A stretch of DNA of 52,519 bases from JADJNW01 sp964549655 (GCA_964549655.1 CAZJXN010000016.1:1-52519); one strand, 5' to 3'. Positions 15,538 through 24,992 are shown, numbered from the stretch's first letter. Notes: generated by a model from the sequence alone, not told the origin. Program-made: numbers and translations.

Positions 15538-17295
15538 CTAAGACGGCTCTTTTTTAGTCGCTTCATCGTCCTCATCGTCGCCGTTTACCGCCGTAGATAC
15601 AGTGGTATCAATTGTGGGCTCAATAACAGGTGTTTCTAATTCAACACTATTCATAGGAGTAGGGAGGGGGGCATCAGTTTCGGATTCAATCGCGGGCGAC
15701 TGCACTTCTTCTGTCGTAGTTGCAGTTGGCACTTCCGTTTCCGCTTCGTCCTTCCGGTCAAAATAGTCGCCCACCGTTTCTTTCGCTTGTTCTACTACTG
15801 CTCCGATTTTCTCACCTGCCACGTCTGCTATATTTCTTGCTGTATCCACTGCATCTTCTGCTATATTGCCCAATCGTTCTTTCGCGGCTGTACCTGCATC
15901 TTTTGCCGTATCCATCGCATCTTCCGCAAAATCGCCTAATTTTTCCCGCGCTACTATGCCCACTGCTTTTGCCGTATCAATCGCATCTTCCGCTACGTCT
16001 TTTAATTTTTCTCTTGCTGCTGCGCCTACGGATTTTGCGGTGTCAACGGCATCTTCCAGCGCACCTTTTATTTTTTCACTCATGGTTTCGAGGAAGGAAG
16101 GTGCTGGTTTTTCCGGCTTTTCGCCTTGCACCGTGTTGACTGCACGGGTCACTTTATCAGGGTCTACCGATTCTTCACGGGCTTTCATATTCTTCACAAT
16201 TTTATCCTGTGCGGCTCGCTTTGCCTCTTCCATTTTGTCACGGTCCCCTTGGCGGCGGCGCTGTTGCTCTATGCGCTGTTCCAAGTCGGCACGCGTCGTG
16301 GTCATCTCCGTCATTTTTTCTACTTTGGAGTGTACCCGCTCTTCTATCATTTTTATTTTTGCCTGCCGAATCTGGGCTTCCAGTTGACCATCGGTGCGTT
16401 CAATTTTTCGATTTTGAAATTCTAGGTCATCTTGGTCACGCTGTATAGAGCGTTGCATTTTATCAATGGCACCGAGCAAGCCATCATAGCGACGTTGCAA
16501 GCGGTCGAGCGGAGATTTATCGTCATTCGTTTCGGGTCCAAACCGTTTTTCTTTTACGGCTTTGAATGCACCATCTAATCTTTCCCATACTTTGGCGCGA
16601 TGCTCTCGACTTAATTTCGTATCTCGGAATTTGCGCTGCATTTCTTTCAACTCATCAAAAATAGGTGCGAGGCGAGCACCATCTGCTATCTTCTTTTCAA
16701 CCACCGCAATGGCAGTGATAAAATTGTCATAATTATCTTTAGAAACTTTATCGAATTCTTCGTCCAAGCGAGAGCGCAATTTTTTCAACTTTTCAAACAG
16801 ACTATTGATAGCATCCCGAAGATTGTCGGAATGAGTTCTGAGTAAATTACGTTCGCGTACCTGCGATTGTACTTTATCCCAAAATCCCTTCAACTCGTCC
16901 CACAGGCTATTGTCGTAGTCTTCCAATACGTCCACACGCTCTTGAAGCGCGCCGAGTTCGGCATGATACGACTCATTGAGTTTGGTAGAAAGCACGAGGA
17001 AGTGCCATTCGGTTTGCGCGCGTTGTACCACATCGCCGCGTTCTACTTTCAGGTCTTCGGGGAGTAGGCTTTCTGTCACACTTAATTCTCGGTCTATTAC
17101 CGTATAACCTTCCGGAAAATCTACAGTTCTGCCATCGCGCCATTCGTCCATCATTTTCCGATGAAATTCTTCAGTCACAACGTCTTCGGAGAAAGTGTAA
17201 ATGTTCACTTTATTATCTTCCGGTCGCAGTTCCAGTGCAATCAGTACACGAGCGTCTTGGGCATTATTGCCCCACAGTACAAGCCTAGGTTTCAT
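15538..17295 (-). CDS. DUF349-like coiled-coil protein with 22-residue helical repeats
   Basis: 585 residues, no signal peptide. Residues 1-90 form a mixed alpha/beta head (MKPRLVLWGNNAQDARVLIA). About 100-385 is long coiled coil containing FDELKEMQRKFRDTKLSREH and VWERLDGAFKAVKEKRFG, which resemble the W/F-spaced helices of DUF349 proteins. About 407-516 holds five 22-residue repeats, and the end is an acidic, low-complexity tail (DDEDDEATKKEPS). No enzyme motif is seen. A structural or scaffolding role is inference. It is transcribed alone on the minus strand. Confidence 0.6.
   Translation of the reverse strand: MKPRLVLWGNNAQDARVLIALELRPEDNKVNIYTFSEDVVTEEFHRKMMDEWRDGRTVDFPEGYTVIDRELSVTESLLPEDLKVERGDVVQRAQTEWHFLVLSTKLNESYHAELGALQERVDVLEDYDNSLWDELKGFWDKVQSQVRERNLLRTHSDNLRDAINSLFEKLKKLRSRLDEEFDKVSKDNYDNFITAIAVVEKKIADGARLAPIFDELKEMQRKFRDTKLSREHRAKVWERLDGAFKAVKEKRFGPETNDDKSPLDRLQRRYDGLLGAIDKMQRSIQRDQDDLEFQNRKIERTDGQLEAQIRQAKIKMIEERVHSKVEKMTEMTTTRADLEQRIEQQRRRQGDRDKMEEAKRAAQDKIVKNMKAREESVDPDKVTRAVNTVQGEKPEKPAPSFLETMSEKIKGALEDAVDTAKSVGAAAREKLKDVAEDAIDTAKAVGIVAREKLGDFAEDAMDTAKDAGTAAKERLGNIAEDAVDTARNIADVAGEKIGAVVEQAKETVGDYFDRKDEAETEVPTATTTEEVQSPAIESETDAPLPTPMNSVELETPVIEPTIDTTVSTAVNGDDEDDEATKKEPS
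15748..16077 (-). repeat. 66-bp coding repeat (five 22-residue units)
   Basis: Units are EKIKGALEDAVDTAKSVGAA, EKLKDVAEDAIDTAKAVGIV, EKLGDFAEDAMDTAKDAGTA and ERLGNIAEDAVDTARNIADV, each completed to 22 residues, plus a weaker fifth. The 22-residue (2 x 11) period is typical of amphipathic helices in LEA proteins, synucleins and apolipoproteins. Confidence 0.75.
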
Positions 17296-17507
17296 AAAAA
17301 ACGGATTCGTAGTTTGCGTTATAAAATTAAACGTTCTAATATAATATCTACTGTAAAGCGTGAATTGAAAATAAGGGAACTAAAAAATTAGCTTTTTACA
17401 TTTCAAATCGCTAATTTCCTATTTATAAAACATTGAAAATCTATCAAAATTAACAAAAGCACAGTCAAACAGTCAACTTTTGTCATTTTTTTTAAAAATA
17501 AGCGAGA

Positions 17508-18527
17508 TTAAACAGTGACCGCAGCTTTTCCAACCAATTGATTGTCATATAAATACTGTGCAATTTGCACGGCATTCGTAGCTGCGCCCTTCCGCAAATT
17601 ATCCGCTACAATCCACAGATTCAAGCCATTTTCAATAGAATCATCCCGGCGAATGCGCCCCACAAATACTTCGTCTTTATCTTTTGCAAGTAAGGGCATC
17701 GGATATTTTGCATTGGCATTATCATCTAAAACGACGATACCCGGCGACTCCCGCAGCAATTGCTTCACATCTTCCACCTCAAACGGTTTTTCAAACTCTA
17801 CATTCACAGATTCGGAATGTCCGCCTTGCACCGGTACGCGCACTGCCGTAGCTGTAATGCGTATGCTGTCATCGCTTAGGATTTTGCGCGTCTCATGCAC
17901 GAGTTTCATTTCCTCTCTGGTATAATCATTGTCCAAAAACACGTCACAATGCGGTATCACATTCTCAAAAATCTGATATTTATACGCCATTTCCTCCGGC
18001 GCGGGGTGGAAGCCTTTTTTCTCCAACGTATACTGCTTCACCGCTTTCATGCCTGTACCCGTCACCGACTGATAGGTAGAAATGACGAGGCGCTTCATGT
18101 GGTACGCTCGATGCAGCGGCGCCAGCGCAACCACCATTTGAATGGTAGAACAGTTCGGGTTTGCAATAATTTTATCTTCTGGCGTTAATTCGTTCGCGTT
18201 AATTTCTGGCACGATGAGTTTTTTGGTCGGATCCATGCGCCAAGCGGAAGAATTATCAATAACGGTCGTGCCTACTTCGGCAAATTTTGGTGCCCACTCC
18301 AAAGACGTGCTGCCACCGGCAGAAAAAATAGCGATGTCCGGCGCGACTTTTATCGCATCCTCCATACTTACGATTTGGTAGGTTTTACCTTTGAATTGAA
18401 TCTCCATTCCCACCGAACGCTCAGAGGCGACGGGCAAAAATTCGCTAATCGGAAAGTCTTGTTCCTCAAGCACTTGCATCATTACTGTGCCCACCAATCC
18501 GGTTGCACCTACGACAGCTACTCTCAT
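17508..18527 (-). CDS. asd: Aspartate-semialdehyde dehydrogenase
   Basis: 339 residues. It reduces aspartyl phosphate to aspartate semialdehyde with NADPH, feeding lysine/diaminopimelate, threonine and methionine synthesis. Visible are the N-terminal GATGLVGTVMMQVL, the SAGGSTS loop, the catalytic Cys in NPNCSTIQMV, and the substrate-binding VPVQGGHSESVNVEFE with its His. Complete, at standard length. Its leader contains a GGGTGAT-family hairpin between the -7 box and the ATG. Confidence 0.95.
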   Translation of the reverse strand: MRVAVVGATGLVGTVMMQVLEEQDFPISEFLPVASERSVGMEIQFKGKTYQIVSMEDAIKVAPDIAIFSAGGSTSLEWAPKFAEVGTTVIDNSSAWRMDPTKKLIVPEINANELTPEDKIIANPNCSTIQMVVALAPLHRAYHMKRLVISTYQSVTGTGMKAVKQYTLEKKGFHPAPEEMAYKYQIFENVIPHCDVFLDNDYTREEMKLVHETRKILSDDSIRITATAVRVPVQGGHSESVNVEFEKPFEVEDVKQLLRESPGIVVLDDNANAKYPMPLLAKDKDEVFVGRIRRDDSIENGLNLWIVADNLRKGAATNAVQIAQYLYDNQLVGKAAVTV

Positions 18528-18545
18528 TTTTTTTAGTTTAATGGT

Positions 18546-18603
18546 TTATGGGGTCATAGGGTGATTTTTTATAAACTTTTAAACTAATCACCCCATCACC
18601 CGA
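18546..18603 (-). repeat. GGGTGAT-family hairpin in the asd leader
   Basis: The plus strand reads TGGGGTCATAGGGTGATTTT, a short AT loop, then ATCACCCCATCACCC. The arms pair, giving a hairpin in the asd transcript that ends about 18 nt before its ATG. Confidence 0.6.
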
Positions 18604-18616
18604 TAAAATAGCGGCG

Positions 18617-18624
18617 CAAATATA
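18617..18624 (-). promoter_or_regulatory. Probable -7 box for asd
   Basis: TATATTTG on the minus strand fits TAnnTTTG. It sits upstream of the hairpin and back to back with the plus-strand box at 18646-18653. Confidence 0.45.
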
Positions 18625-18645
18625 CGCGTATTCTACCTTTATTGC

Positions 18646-18653
18646 TATTTTTG
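18646..18653 (+). promoter_or_regulatory. -7 box almost touching a start codon
   Basis: TATTTTTG is followed by only four bases (AAAT) before the ATG at 18658. Transcription starting at the usual distance would give a leaderless or nearly leaderless mRNA. Confidence 0.45.
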
Positions 18654-18657
18654 AAAT

Positions 18658-21261
18658 ATGAAACCATATTTTTTTTTATTGTGTTGCAGTCTTTTACTTT
18701 CAAATTTACACGCCCAATTCCAAGATAACTTCTCGGATGGCAATTTTAGTTCCAACCCGACTTGGACCGGAAATGCCGACCGCTTCCTCGTCAATGCTGC
18801 TGGCGAATTACAACTCAATGACTCGATGCCCGTCGCCACGAACACCACTTACTTGGTCACCAATGCACCCACTTCCTTAGACGATTCTACGACTTGGGAA
18901 TTTTATGTGCGTTTGGAATTTGCAACGTCTACCACCAACTTCGCTCGCGTCTATCTCGCTGCTAATCAAGCAGATTTGAGTGGAAATGTAACTGGCTATT
19001 TTCTAAAAATCGGCGGCGCAACAGGCAGCACCGACGCCATCGAACTCTATCGGCAAGATGGGGTGAATACGACTTTGTTGTTGAGCGGCACGGCAAGTGC
19101 AGTCGGCGGCGACCCCGTCATTGCACGTTTACGCGTGACGCGCTCGACCACAGGCGAGTGGACGCTTTTCGCTGATTATCAAGGTGGTACAAATTTTAAA
19201 CGAGAAGGAAGTGTATTAGATACAGCCTATTATTCCAGCAATTATTTTGGATTTTATGCACGCTATTCCAGTACGCGCAACAAGTCTTTTTTCTGGGATG
19301 ATGTTGTTGTAAATCCTTTATTTTCGGATGAAACGCCACCGAAATTGTTAGAAGCAAAAGCACTTTCTGCCACCCAAGTGGAAGTGACTTTTGACGAGCC
19401 GCTTGCCGCGAATGTCACAAATTCAACGAATTTCAGCATTGATAAAAATATTGGGAATCCAACAAGTGTCGTTTTATCTGAACCTGCGAAAGTGTTGTTG
19501 ACTTTAAATAGTCCTTTGACAAGTGGTGTGATTTATACGCTTTCCGCAAATAATATTTCTGACCAAAACGGCAATACGAGTGCTACTCAAACCCGTGAAT
19601 TTGGTTTTCAAAACGTACAACCAACCGCGCTGGGCGACCTTTTGATTTCCGAAATTATGGCAGACCCTTCTCCTGCGCAAGGCTTGCCAGATGCAGAATT
19701 TGTAGAATTGTACAACAAAAGTGATAAAGTTATCCAGTTACAAAATGTCGGTTTTTCGGCTGGAAGTACGCCTCAGAAACTGCCCGCTTTTTTGTTGCAA
19801 CCCAAGCAGTATGTGATTATTTGTGACGATGCGAACGCCGCTATTTTTGCACCTTTCGGGAATGTGGTAGCAGTGGGAAGTTTTCCTGCGCTGACCAATG
19901 GCGGCGATGACTTGACCTTGACGAATGCGAATGGACAAGTGATTTTTGCTGTAAATTATACCGATGATTGGTATCAAAATGCAGAAAAAGCGCAAGGAGG
20001 TTGGACACTGGAACTCATTGATTTACAAAAGAATGCAACTTGTGCAGGAAATTGGCGCGCTTCCGTGGACCCAAAAGGCGGGACACCCGGCAAGCAAAAT
20101 TCCCTGTTTGGAATGACTTCGGATACCACGTCCCCCCAATTACTTCGAGGATTTGCGCAAAGCGAAACGGAAATTTTACTCACCTTCAGCGAAGACTTGG
20201 AGATAACTGCCGCTGAAAATCTGGCAAATTATACCATCAGCAATAATGTCACAATAAGCGATGTTTTTTTACAAAATGCCAACGAAATTCTACTTACGCT
20301 TGGAGCACCTTTGCAAAACGGGCAATTATACACCGTAACCGCAAGTGGTCAAATAACGGATTGTTTAGGAAATGGCGTAAAATCACAAAACAGCATCCAG
20401 ATTGGCGTGGCAGAAGCGGTGCAACCCGGCGATTTGATGCTCAACGAAATTTTATTTAACCCAGCAACCGGCGGCAGTGATTTTATAGAATTGTACAATA
20501 TTTCTAATAAGATTTTAAATATCAATGGTTTACAAATCCTAAATGCGACAAAAACAGGGAGTACCGCCAGTCAAACAATAACCACTTCTTTTCTGCTTTT
20601 GCCAAATACGTATGTCACTATTTCTGAAAATCCACAAGAATTACGTACGCGCTATCAACCGCCAACCACCACAGTTTTATTAGAAAATGACTTGCCTACT
20701 TTTGACGATGACGAGGGCAACGTGACGATTCGTGCCAACGGCATTACGATTGATTCTTTTGATTACTTGGATGATTATCATTTTGCATTACTGTCTGATA
20801 AAGAAGGTGTTTCGCTGGAACGCATCAGTTTTACATCGCCCACTCAAGGTTCAAATAATTGGCAATCTGCCGCTGCATCCGTGCTTTTTGCAACGCCCGG
20901 CTACCAGAATTCACAGTTTAATCCACCCACTGCGACTACTGACCAATTGATTTCCATTGCTAATAAAAGATTTTCACCAGATGGAGATGGCTATGAAGAT
21001 GTATTGTTCATTGACTACAACGCCGACCAATCGGGGCTTACCGCCAATATTCACATTTTTGATGCCAATGGTAGATTGGTCACAAAATTGGTGCAAAATG
21101 AAGGCTTAGCTGCGCGCGGCAATTTCAAATGGGACGGCACGACGGACGAAGGCAGCAAAGCGCGCATCGGGATTTATGTGGTCTGGATTGAATTATTTTC
21201 GCTGGGCGGTAGAGTAGAGCGGCGCAAGGAGACGTGTGTGCTGGCGGGGAAGTTGGACTGA
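18658..21261 (+). CDS. Large surface protein with two lamin-tail domains
   Basis: 867 residues with a signal peptide (MKPYFFLLCCSLLLSNLHA). Order by residue: a lectin-like first domain (about 25-220); a Big_5/SbsA-type Ig-like domain (about 225-320, TPPKLLEAKALSATQVEVTF); lamin-tail domain 1 (about 324-445, ISEIMADPSPAQG...EFVELYNKS); a second Ig-like domain (about 490-585); lamin-tail domain 2 (about 590-760, LNEILFNPATGGSDFIELYN); and a FlgD/gliding-type C-terminal beta domain (RFSPDGDGYEDVLFIDY ... GIYVVWIEL). This is a typical Bacteroidota cell-surface architecture. The C-terminal domain may serve type IX secretion. No catalytic site is apparent. Confidence 0.8.
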   Translation: MKPYFFLLCCSLLLSNLHAQFQDNFSDGNFSSNPTWTGNADRFLVNAAGELQLNDSMPVATNTTYLVTNAPTSLDDSTTWEFYVRLEFATSTTNFARVYLAANQADLSGNVTGYFLKIGGATGSTDAIELYRQDGVNTTLLLSGTASAVGGDPVIARLRVTRSTTGEWTLFADYQGGTNFKREGSVLDTAYYSSNYFGFYARYSSTRNKSFFWDDVVVNPLFSDETPPKLLEAKALSATQVEVTFDEPLAANVTNSTNFSIDKNIGNPTSVVLSEPAKVLLTLNSPLTSGVIYTLSANNISDQNGNTSATQTREFGFQNVQPTALGDLLISEIMADPSPAQGLPDAEFVELYNKSDKVIQLQNVGFSAGSTPQKLPAFLLQPKQYVIICDDANAAIFAPFGNVVAVGSFPALTNGGDDLTLTNANGQVIFAVNYTDDWYQNAEKAQGGWTLELIDLQKNATCAGNWRASVDPKGGTPGKQNSLFGMTSDTTSPQLLRGFAQSETEILLTFSEDLEITAAENLANYTISNNVTISDVFLQNANEILLTLGAPLQNGQLYTVTASGQITDCLGNGVKSQNSIQIGVAEAVQPGDLMLNEILFNPATGGSDFIELYNISNKILNINGLQILNATKTGSTASQTITTSFLLLPNTYVTISENPQELRTRYQPPTTTVLLENDLPTFDDDEGNVTIRANGITIDSFDYLDDYHFALLSDKEGVSLERISFTSPTQGSNNWQSAAASVLFATPGYQNSQFNPPTATTDQLISIANKRFSPDGDGYEDVLFIDYNADQSGLTANIHIFDANGRLVTKLVQNEGLAARGNFKWDGTTDEGSKARIGIYVVWIELFSLGGRVERRKETCVLAGKLD

Positions 21262-21585
21262 GGGAAAGGGTGAAAAGGTGATTCGTAACGAAGGTTGACC
21301 AAGAGAGGAAGAGACCAGAGAAAAAGTCCGACCGCGTGTCGCCTTAGCTTTGGCGGTGGCGCAAGGACTGACATAATTATAGCAAAAAAATATCCCAATA
21401 TCCCAACATTACCCGTGAAAAAAAAAACGCCATGAATTACAAAAATTAACTACATTTGTACTTCAAAAGATACACAAACACTTCTGTCGGAGCAAACCTT
21501 ACACAAAAAAATCTACACAAACCTACCTTTTCCTAACCACTCAAAAATCAAATGAATTTGGTATTCACCCAAAAGACTACGACCT
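21262..21585. other. Intergenic stretch
   Basis: It begins with partial GGGTGA units at the stop codon (21262-21284). It also contains a weak stem near 21325-21369 (AGTCC/GGACT with inner CGCC/GGCG) and a -7 box at 21450-21457. No gene is seen. Confidence 0.4.
21450..21457 (+). promoter_or_regulatory. Probable -7 box for the EEP-dgkA pair
   Basis: TACATTTG fits TAnnTTTG and lies 128 bp before the ATG at 21586. No -33 element is clear. Confidence 0.35.
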
Positions 21586-22590
21586 ATGCACTCAAAGTAC
21601 GTGTACCAACGGTTTTGCGAACTCGCCATTGCTGTGCCTATCATTTTTGGCACGGTGTTTTGTATGTATCCTTTTGAAGGTATGTTTTTTAAATGGTGGG
21701 AGGATCATACGTTCTTGATCATGCTGACCTCCTTAGGGTTAGGCTTATTGTTCTTTTTTTTCGATTACAAACGATTGATGATAGTGAGTTTTGCAGCTTG
21801 TGCATCCTTATGCCTGATGCTGGAAGCGCGTACCCAAGTGCCGATGAAACAGCCGAAAAAAACGAGTGATGCAATCGTCAAAGTAGCGCAGTTTTCCCTG
21901 TCACAAATAGATACCTATTTCGACGAAGATTTGCATACCATGCTGGATACCAAAGCGGATTTAATTTCTATTCAACAAGTAAAATTGGAAGGCTTAGCTC
22001 GGTTGAACGAATTTTTTACTTGCTGCGGCTATCCATATTCTGAATGTGTGATGGATGATGCCAGCCAATCTGCCATCGTCGTATATTCCCGCTACCCTTT
22101 TTCTTTTATAACGGATGCAAAAGAACCAAATGTGCCGGGAATCTTAGGGAAATTTCAACTGCCAATTGGGAAGGCAACCATAGAATTGTTCTTTTTTAGC
22201 ACGTTTATGCAACCGGTAGTGGATGAAAAATCTTATGCCAAAGTCCGCAAACGACTGCAATCTTTTGCCTATCAACTCAATCACATCAAAGCGCCACTGC
22301 TGGTTTGTGGCGATTATAATATGCTACCTTGGTCGAAGGATTTGCAGTCCTTCAAGACGTATGCGCACCTCCGCGACAGTCGGCGAGGCGTGATGCCCAT
22401 CGTGCCATCCGGTTATTCTTCTTTGCTCAATTACCCTTTCGATCATATATTTTATTCCGATCATTTCAAATGTATTCATTTTGAGATGATAAGTAGTGCT
22501 TCTAAACTGCATTTGGGGGTAGTAGGTACGTATCAATTTAAAAAGAAAGAACCAGTCAGCAATGCTAAAAAGGCGTCTCAAAGCATTTAA
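21586..22590 (+). CDS. Membrane endonuclease/exonuclease/phosphatase-fold protein, catalytic sites degenerate
   Basis: 334 residues. Three hydrophobic segments (about 12-30, 40-60 and 62-80) precede an EEP domain (about 95-325). Recognisable are KVAQFSL...ADLISIQQV, LLVCGDYNMLPWS and FDHIFYSDHF. In active EEP enzymes the 'LQE' Glu binds metal; here the position reads QQ. The terminal SDH is altered (SKLHLGVVGTYQF keeps His but not Asp). GDYN is intact. The fold is clear; activity is doubtful. The gene overlaps dgkA by 29 bp, suggesting co-transcription and possibly a lipid or envelope role. Confidence 0.65.
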   Translation: MHSKYVYQRFCELAIAVPIIFGTVFCMYPFEGMFFKWWEDHTFLIMLTSLGLGLLFFFFDYKRLMIVSFAACASLCLMLEARTQVPMKQPKKTSDAIVKVAQFSLSQIDTYFDEDLHTMLDTKADLISIQQVKLEGLARLNEFFTCCGYPYSECVMDDASQSAIVVYSRYPFSFITDAKEPNVPGILGKFQLPIGKATIELFFFSTFMQPVVDEKSYAKVRKRLQSFAYQLNHIKAPLLVCGDYNMLPWSKDLQSFKTYAHLRDSRRGVMPIVPSGYSSLLNYPFDHIFYSDHFKCIHFEMISSASKLHLGVVGTYQFKKKEPVSNAKKASQSI

Positions 22591-22921
22591 ATATGCACTT
22601 GACGGCTTGGTGGATTTAATAAAAACACAGCCCAACGCTCGCATTCACTTGTTTGTGACCATAGTGGTCGTTGGAGCAGGTATTTTTTTCAATCTTTCTG
22701 TACCAGAATGGTGCTTGATAACACTGACAGTCGCTGTCGTATTTGCTGCCGAAGCATTCAATACTGCCTTAGAATACCTCACCAATCTGGTGTCGCCCGA
22801 CTATCACCCCTTAGCCGGAAAGACCAAAGATGTAGCGGCAGCAGGGGTTTTAATAGTGGCAATCGGAGCAGTAATAATAGGTTTAATTATATTTCTCCCA
22901 AAAATATATGTATTATTTTAA
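22562..22921 (+). CDS. dgkA: Diacylglycerol kinase family protein
   Basis: 119 residues, a small integral membrane kinase of the DgkA family with three helices. The signature is readable: AEAFNTALEYLTN (catalytic/metal Glu) and HPLAGKTKDVAAAGVLI. It phosphorylates diacylglycerol or undecaprenol in the inner membrane; in many non-proteobacteria the substrate is undecaprenol. The start ATG at 22562 lies inside the upstream EEP gene. The ending LPKIYVLF is natural. Confidence 0.88.
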   Translation: MLKRRLKAFKYALDGLVDLIKTQPNARIHLFVTIVVVGAGIFFNLSVPEWCLITLTVAVVFAAEAFNTALEYLTNLVSPDYHPLAGKTKDVAAAGVLIVAIGAVIIGLIIFLPKIYVLF

Positions 22922-22965
22922 CAGGGTCTATAACAGATTTGTAAACATTCATGCGTTGTGACACT

Positions 22966-22997
22966 GGACACAATTGCTGTTGGACACAATTGTGTCC
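22966..22997. promoter_or_regulatory. GGACACAATTG direct repeat with a 16-bp palindrome
   Basis: GGACACAATTG occurs at 22966-22976 and again within the perfect palindrome GGACACAATTGTGTCC at 22982-22997. It lies 20 bp before the DUF5723-type gene. It could be an operator for a dimeric regulator, or a small stem-loop. Confidence 0.4.
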
Positions 22998-23016
22998 TTA
23001 TTAAAATGCCCGCTAC

Positions 23017-24504
23017 ATGAACCGCTTCCTTATTATAGCAACTATCTTATTAGGAAATATATCTGCCCACGCGCAAGAACAACTCGGAATGCGCACGAGC
23101 AACTACGCCGGTGTAAATGGACTCACCCTCAATCCCGCCAATGGCTCGACTTCCCCGTTCAAATGGGATGTAAACCTGCTGGAATTCGGTCAGTTTTTTG
23201 ACAATAATTACCTGTTTATAGAAAATTTCAGTCTACTCAGTGCTGCAAAAATTCCAGAAGACTACGCCTTGCGCCCCGATTTAATCAAAAAAGACCAATC
23301 GGCTCCACTCAACACAGTCGTTGTTGATTTTTATCGAAATACTGGCAAAACCTTTCGCGGCGATGCGCTGACGAATGTGATGGGACCCTCGTTGATGCTG
23401 CGTTTGGGCGAATCAAATATAGTTGGATTGTATACGCGTGCCCGTTTCGCGTTCAGTGCGCGGAAAATTCCGGCGGTGCTTGGGTACTATGAGTTTGGTG
23501 CGCTCCCATTTGGCACCCCTGTTTTGGTAGACGCATTCAATATAAATGTAATGGCTTGGAGTGAGATTGGTTTGAATTACACCCACATTGCAGAAACGGA
23601 CTATGGACAAATAAGCATTGGCGGCACACTGAAATACCTACAAGGTTACGAATCTGCTTACGTGCGCAATGAACAATCCCTCGAAGTGACCCAACAACGC
23701 GGCAATCGACTCACGGGTACGCCCGGACATTTCAGTTATGGTTTTGCATCTTCTGTGGCCGAAGATTCCGTGTGGCAATTACAAAAACACGGCAGTGGAG
23801 CGGCACTTGATGTCGGTATGGTATTCACAGCACTGGCAGATGGAGATGATTATAAATGGAAATTTGGCGTGTCCTTGCTGGATGTCGGCGCGATTCGGTT
23901 CAATCAGGCTGCCCAGCAACACGAGTTAATTACAAGAGACACCGCATCTATCAATACATTAGCCTACCAACGATTTGACAGCCCGCAAGACCTGGATTCC
24001 GTTACCCAGCTTTTTAGTCGCCAAATATTACAAGACCCGAATGCTTCTCTGCAAAGTCGTGCGTTTGGAATGTGGCTACCAACGGCGTTGAGTGTGCAGG
24101 CAGAAGTGGCGATTGTACCTTCTCTTTTTGTAAATGCGACAGTTATACAAGGCATTCCTTTTGCAAAAAACGCGATACGGCGAAGCAATGTGGCTGCGCT
24201 CACGCCTCGATTTGAGCGGCGGTGGTTTGAAGCAGCTTTGCCAATTAGTCTGTTGGATTGGAAAAAATTGCGCAGTGGCTTGGCAGTACGAGTTGCGTTT
24301 TTGTGGTTTGGAACGGAAGATTTAGGCAGTATTTTTAAAAAATCAGATTTTGATAGCACCGACTTTTATTTTGCAATCAAGGTCAACCCTTTCAAATTAA
24401 ATGTTGCAAAAAGCGATAGTAATAAACGCAGCGGCGGCTATCAAGGCAAAAGGCAGCCGAAAATACGCGCCAGAGGCGGTGGTGTAAAATGCCCGAAGTT
24501 TTGA
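23017..24504 (+). CDS. DUF5723-type outer-membrane protein
   Basis: 495 residues with a signal peptide (MNRFLIIATILLGNISAHAQ) followed by a short conserved-looking entry, GMRTSNYAGVNGLTLNPANG. The rest alternates short polar and hydrophobic strands with many aromatic residues, consistent with an outer-membrane beta-barrel; late strands such as DFYFAIKVNPFKLN are typical. Resembles the Bacteroidota DUF5723 family; function unknown. The C-terminus is basic (GGYQGKRQPKIRARGGG), unusual for a barrel end and possibly an exposed tail. Confidence 0.65.
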   Translation: MNRFLIIATILLGNISAHAQEQLGMRTSNYAGVNGLTLNPANGSTSPFKWDVNLLEFGQFFDNNYLFIENFSLLSAAKIPEDYALRPDLIKKDQSAPLNTVVVDFYRNTGKTFRGDALTNVMGPSLMLRLGESNIVGLYTRARFAFSARKIPAVLGYYEFGALPFGTPVLVDAFNINVMAWSEIGLNYTHIAETDYGQISIGGTLKYLQGYESAYVRNEQSLEVTQQRGNRLTGTPGHFSYGFASSVAEDSVWQLQKHGSGAALDVGMVFTALADGDDYKWKFGVSLLDVGAIRFNQAAQQHELITRDTASINTLAYQRFDSPQDLDSVTQLFSRQILQDPNASLQSRAFGMWLPTALSVQAEVAIVPSLFVNATVIQGIPFAKNAIRRSNVAALTPRFERRWFEAALPISLLDWKKLRSGLAVRVAFLWFGTEDLGSIFKKSDFDSTDFYFAIKVNPFKLNVAKSDSNKRSGGYQGKRQPKIRARGGGVKCPKF

Positions 24505-24851
24505 AAGTGAGTACTTGTTTAAAAATTACGGTTTATAAGTTTGCGTCGCAATAGCCTTTCACAAGTCAAAAACGACCACTCCAATCTCTTTTTGAAAACT
24601 TTTTTTACTTTTTTTTTGCTTAAAAATAGCACTTTAAAAAAGATATTTTTCACAAATGACTGTTAAATCACAGATTAAACTTCGTTATTGTTGAATATTT
24701 CAATTAATTTATAGAAAAATATTTTTCACAATGCCCTTATTTTGTCCTTGTTTGTAGGCGGAAGGTGTCGCATATTTGTATCGTGATTAAGAGAAAGGGG
24801 AAGAGAGAAAGAAAAAAGCGGGTTAAAAGAGACCAGCACACAAAAGTTGAA

Positions 24852-24911
24852 TATGTTCATGGGATTATAATTTGTTGGTGGTAGGTCGTCCCGGATTTTA
24901 ATTCGGGACGA
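24852..24911 (+). repeat. GGGATTATA element followed by a hairpin, copy 1
   Basis: TATGTTCATGGGATTATAAT is followed by an 8-bp stem TCGTCCCG/CGGGACGA (24886-24893 with 24904-24911). The same element recurs at 25160. Confidence 0.5.
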
Positions 24912-24966
24912 GCACACTTTTCAAAAAATCCTGTGCTAAAGATAAATCGCATCAACAAAAAAAGAA

Positions 24967-24992
24967 AAGGCGAATTTTGCAGAATTCGCCTT
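24967..24992. terminator. 10-bp stem-loop AAGGCGAATT/AATTCGCCTT
   Basis: Perfect stem with loop TTGCAG and A-rich flank AAAAAAAGAAAAGG on the left, so it could end a minus-strand transcript. It is 12 nt before the variant GGGATTAT element. Confidence 0.45.

Noticed and set aside
15720..16448. Long plus-strand open frames opposite the coiled-coil gene
   Set aside because: They are Leu/Pro- or Ser-rich shadows produced by the repetitive coding strand and have no domain features.
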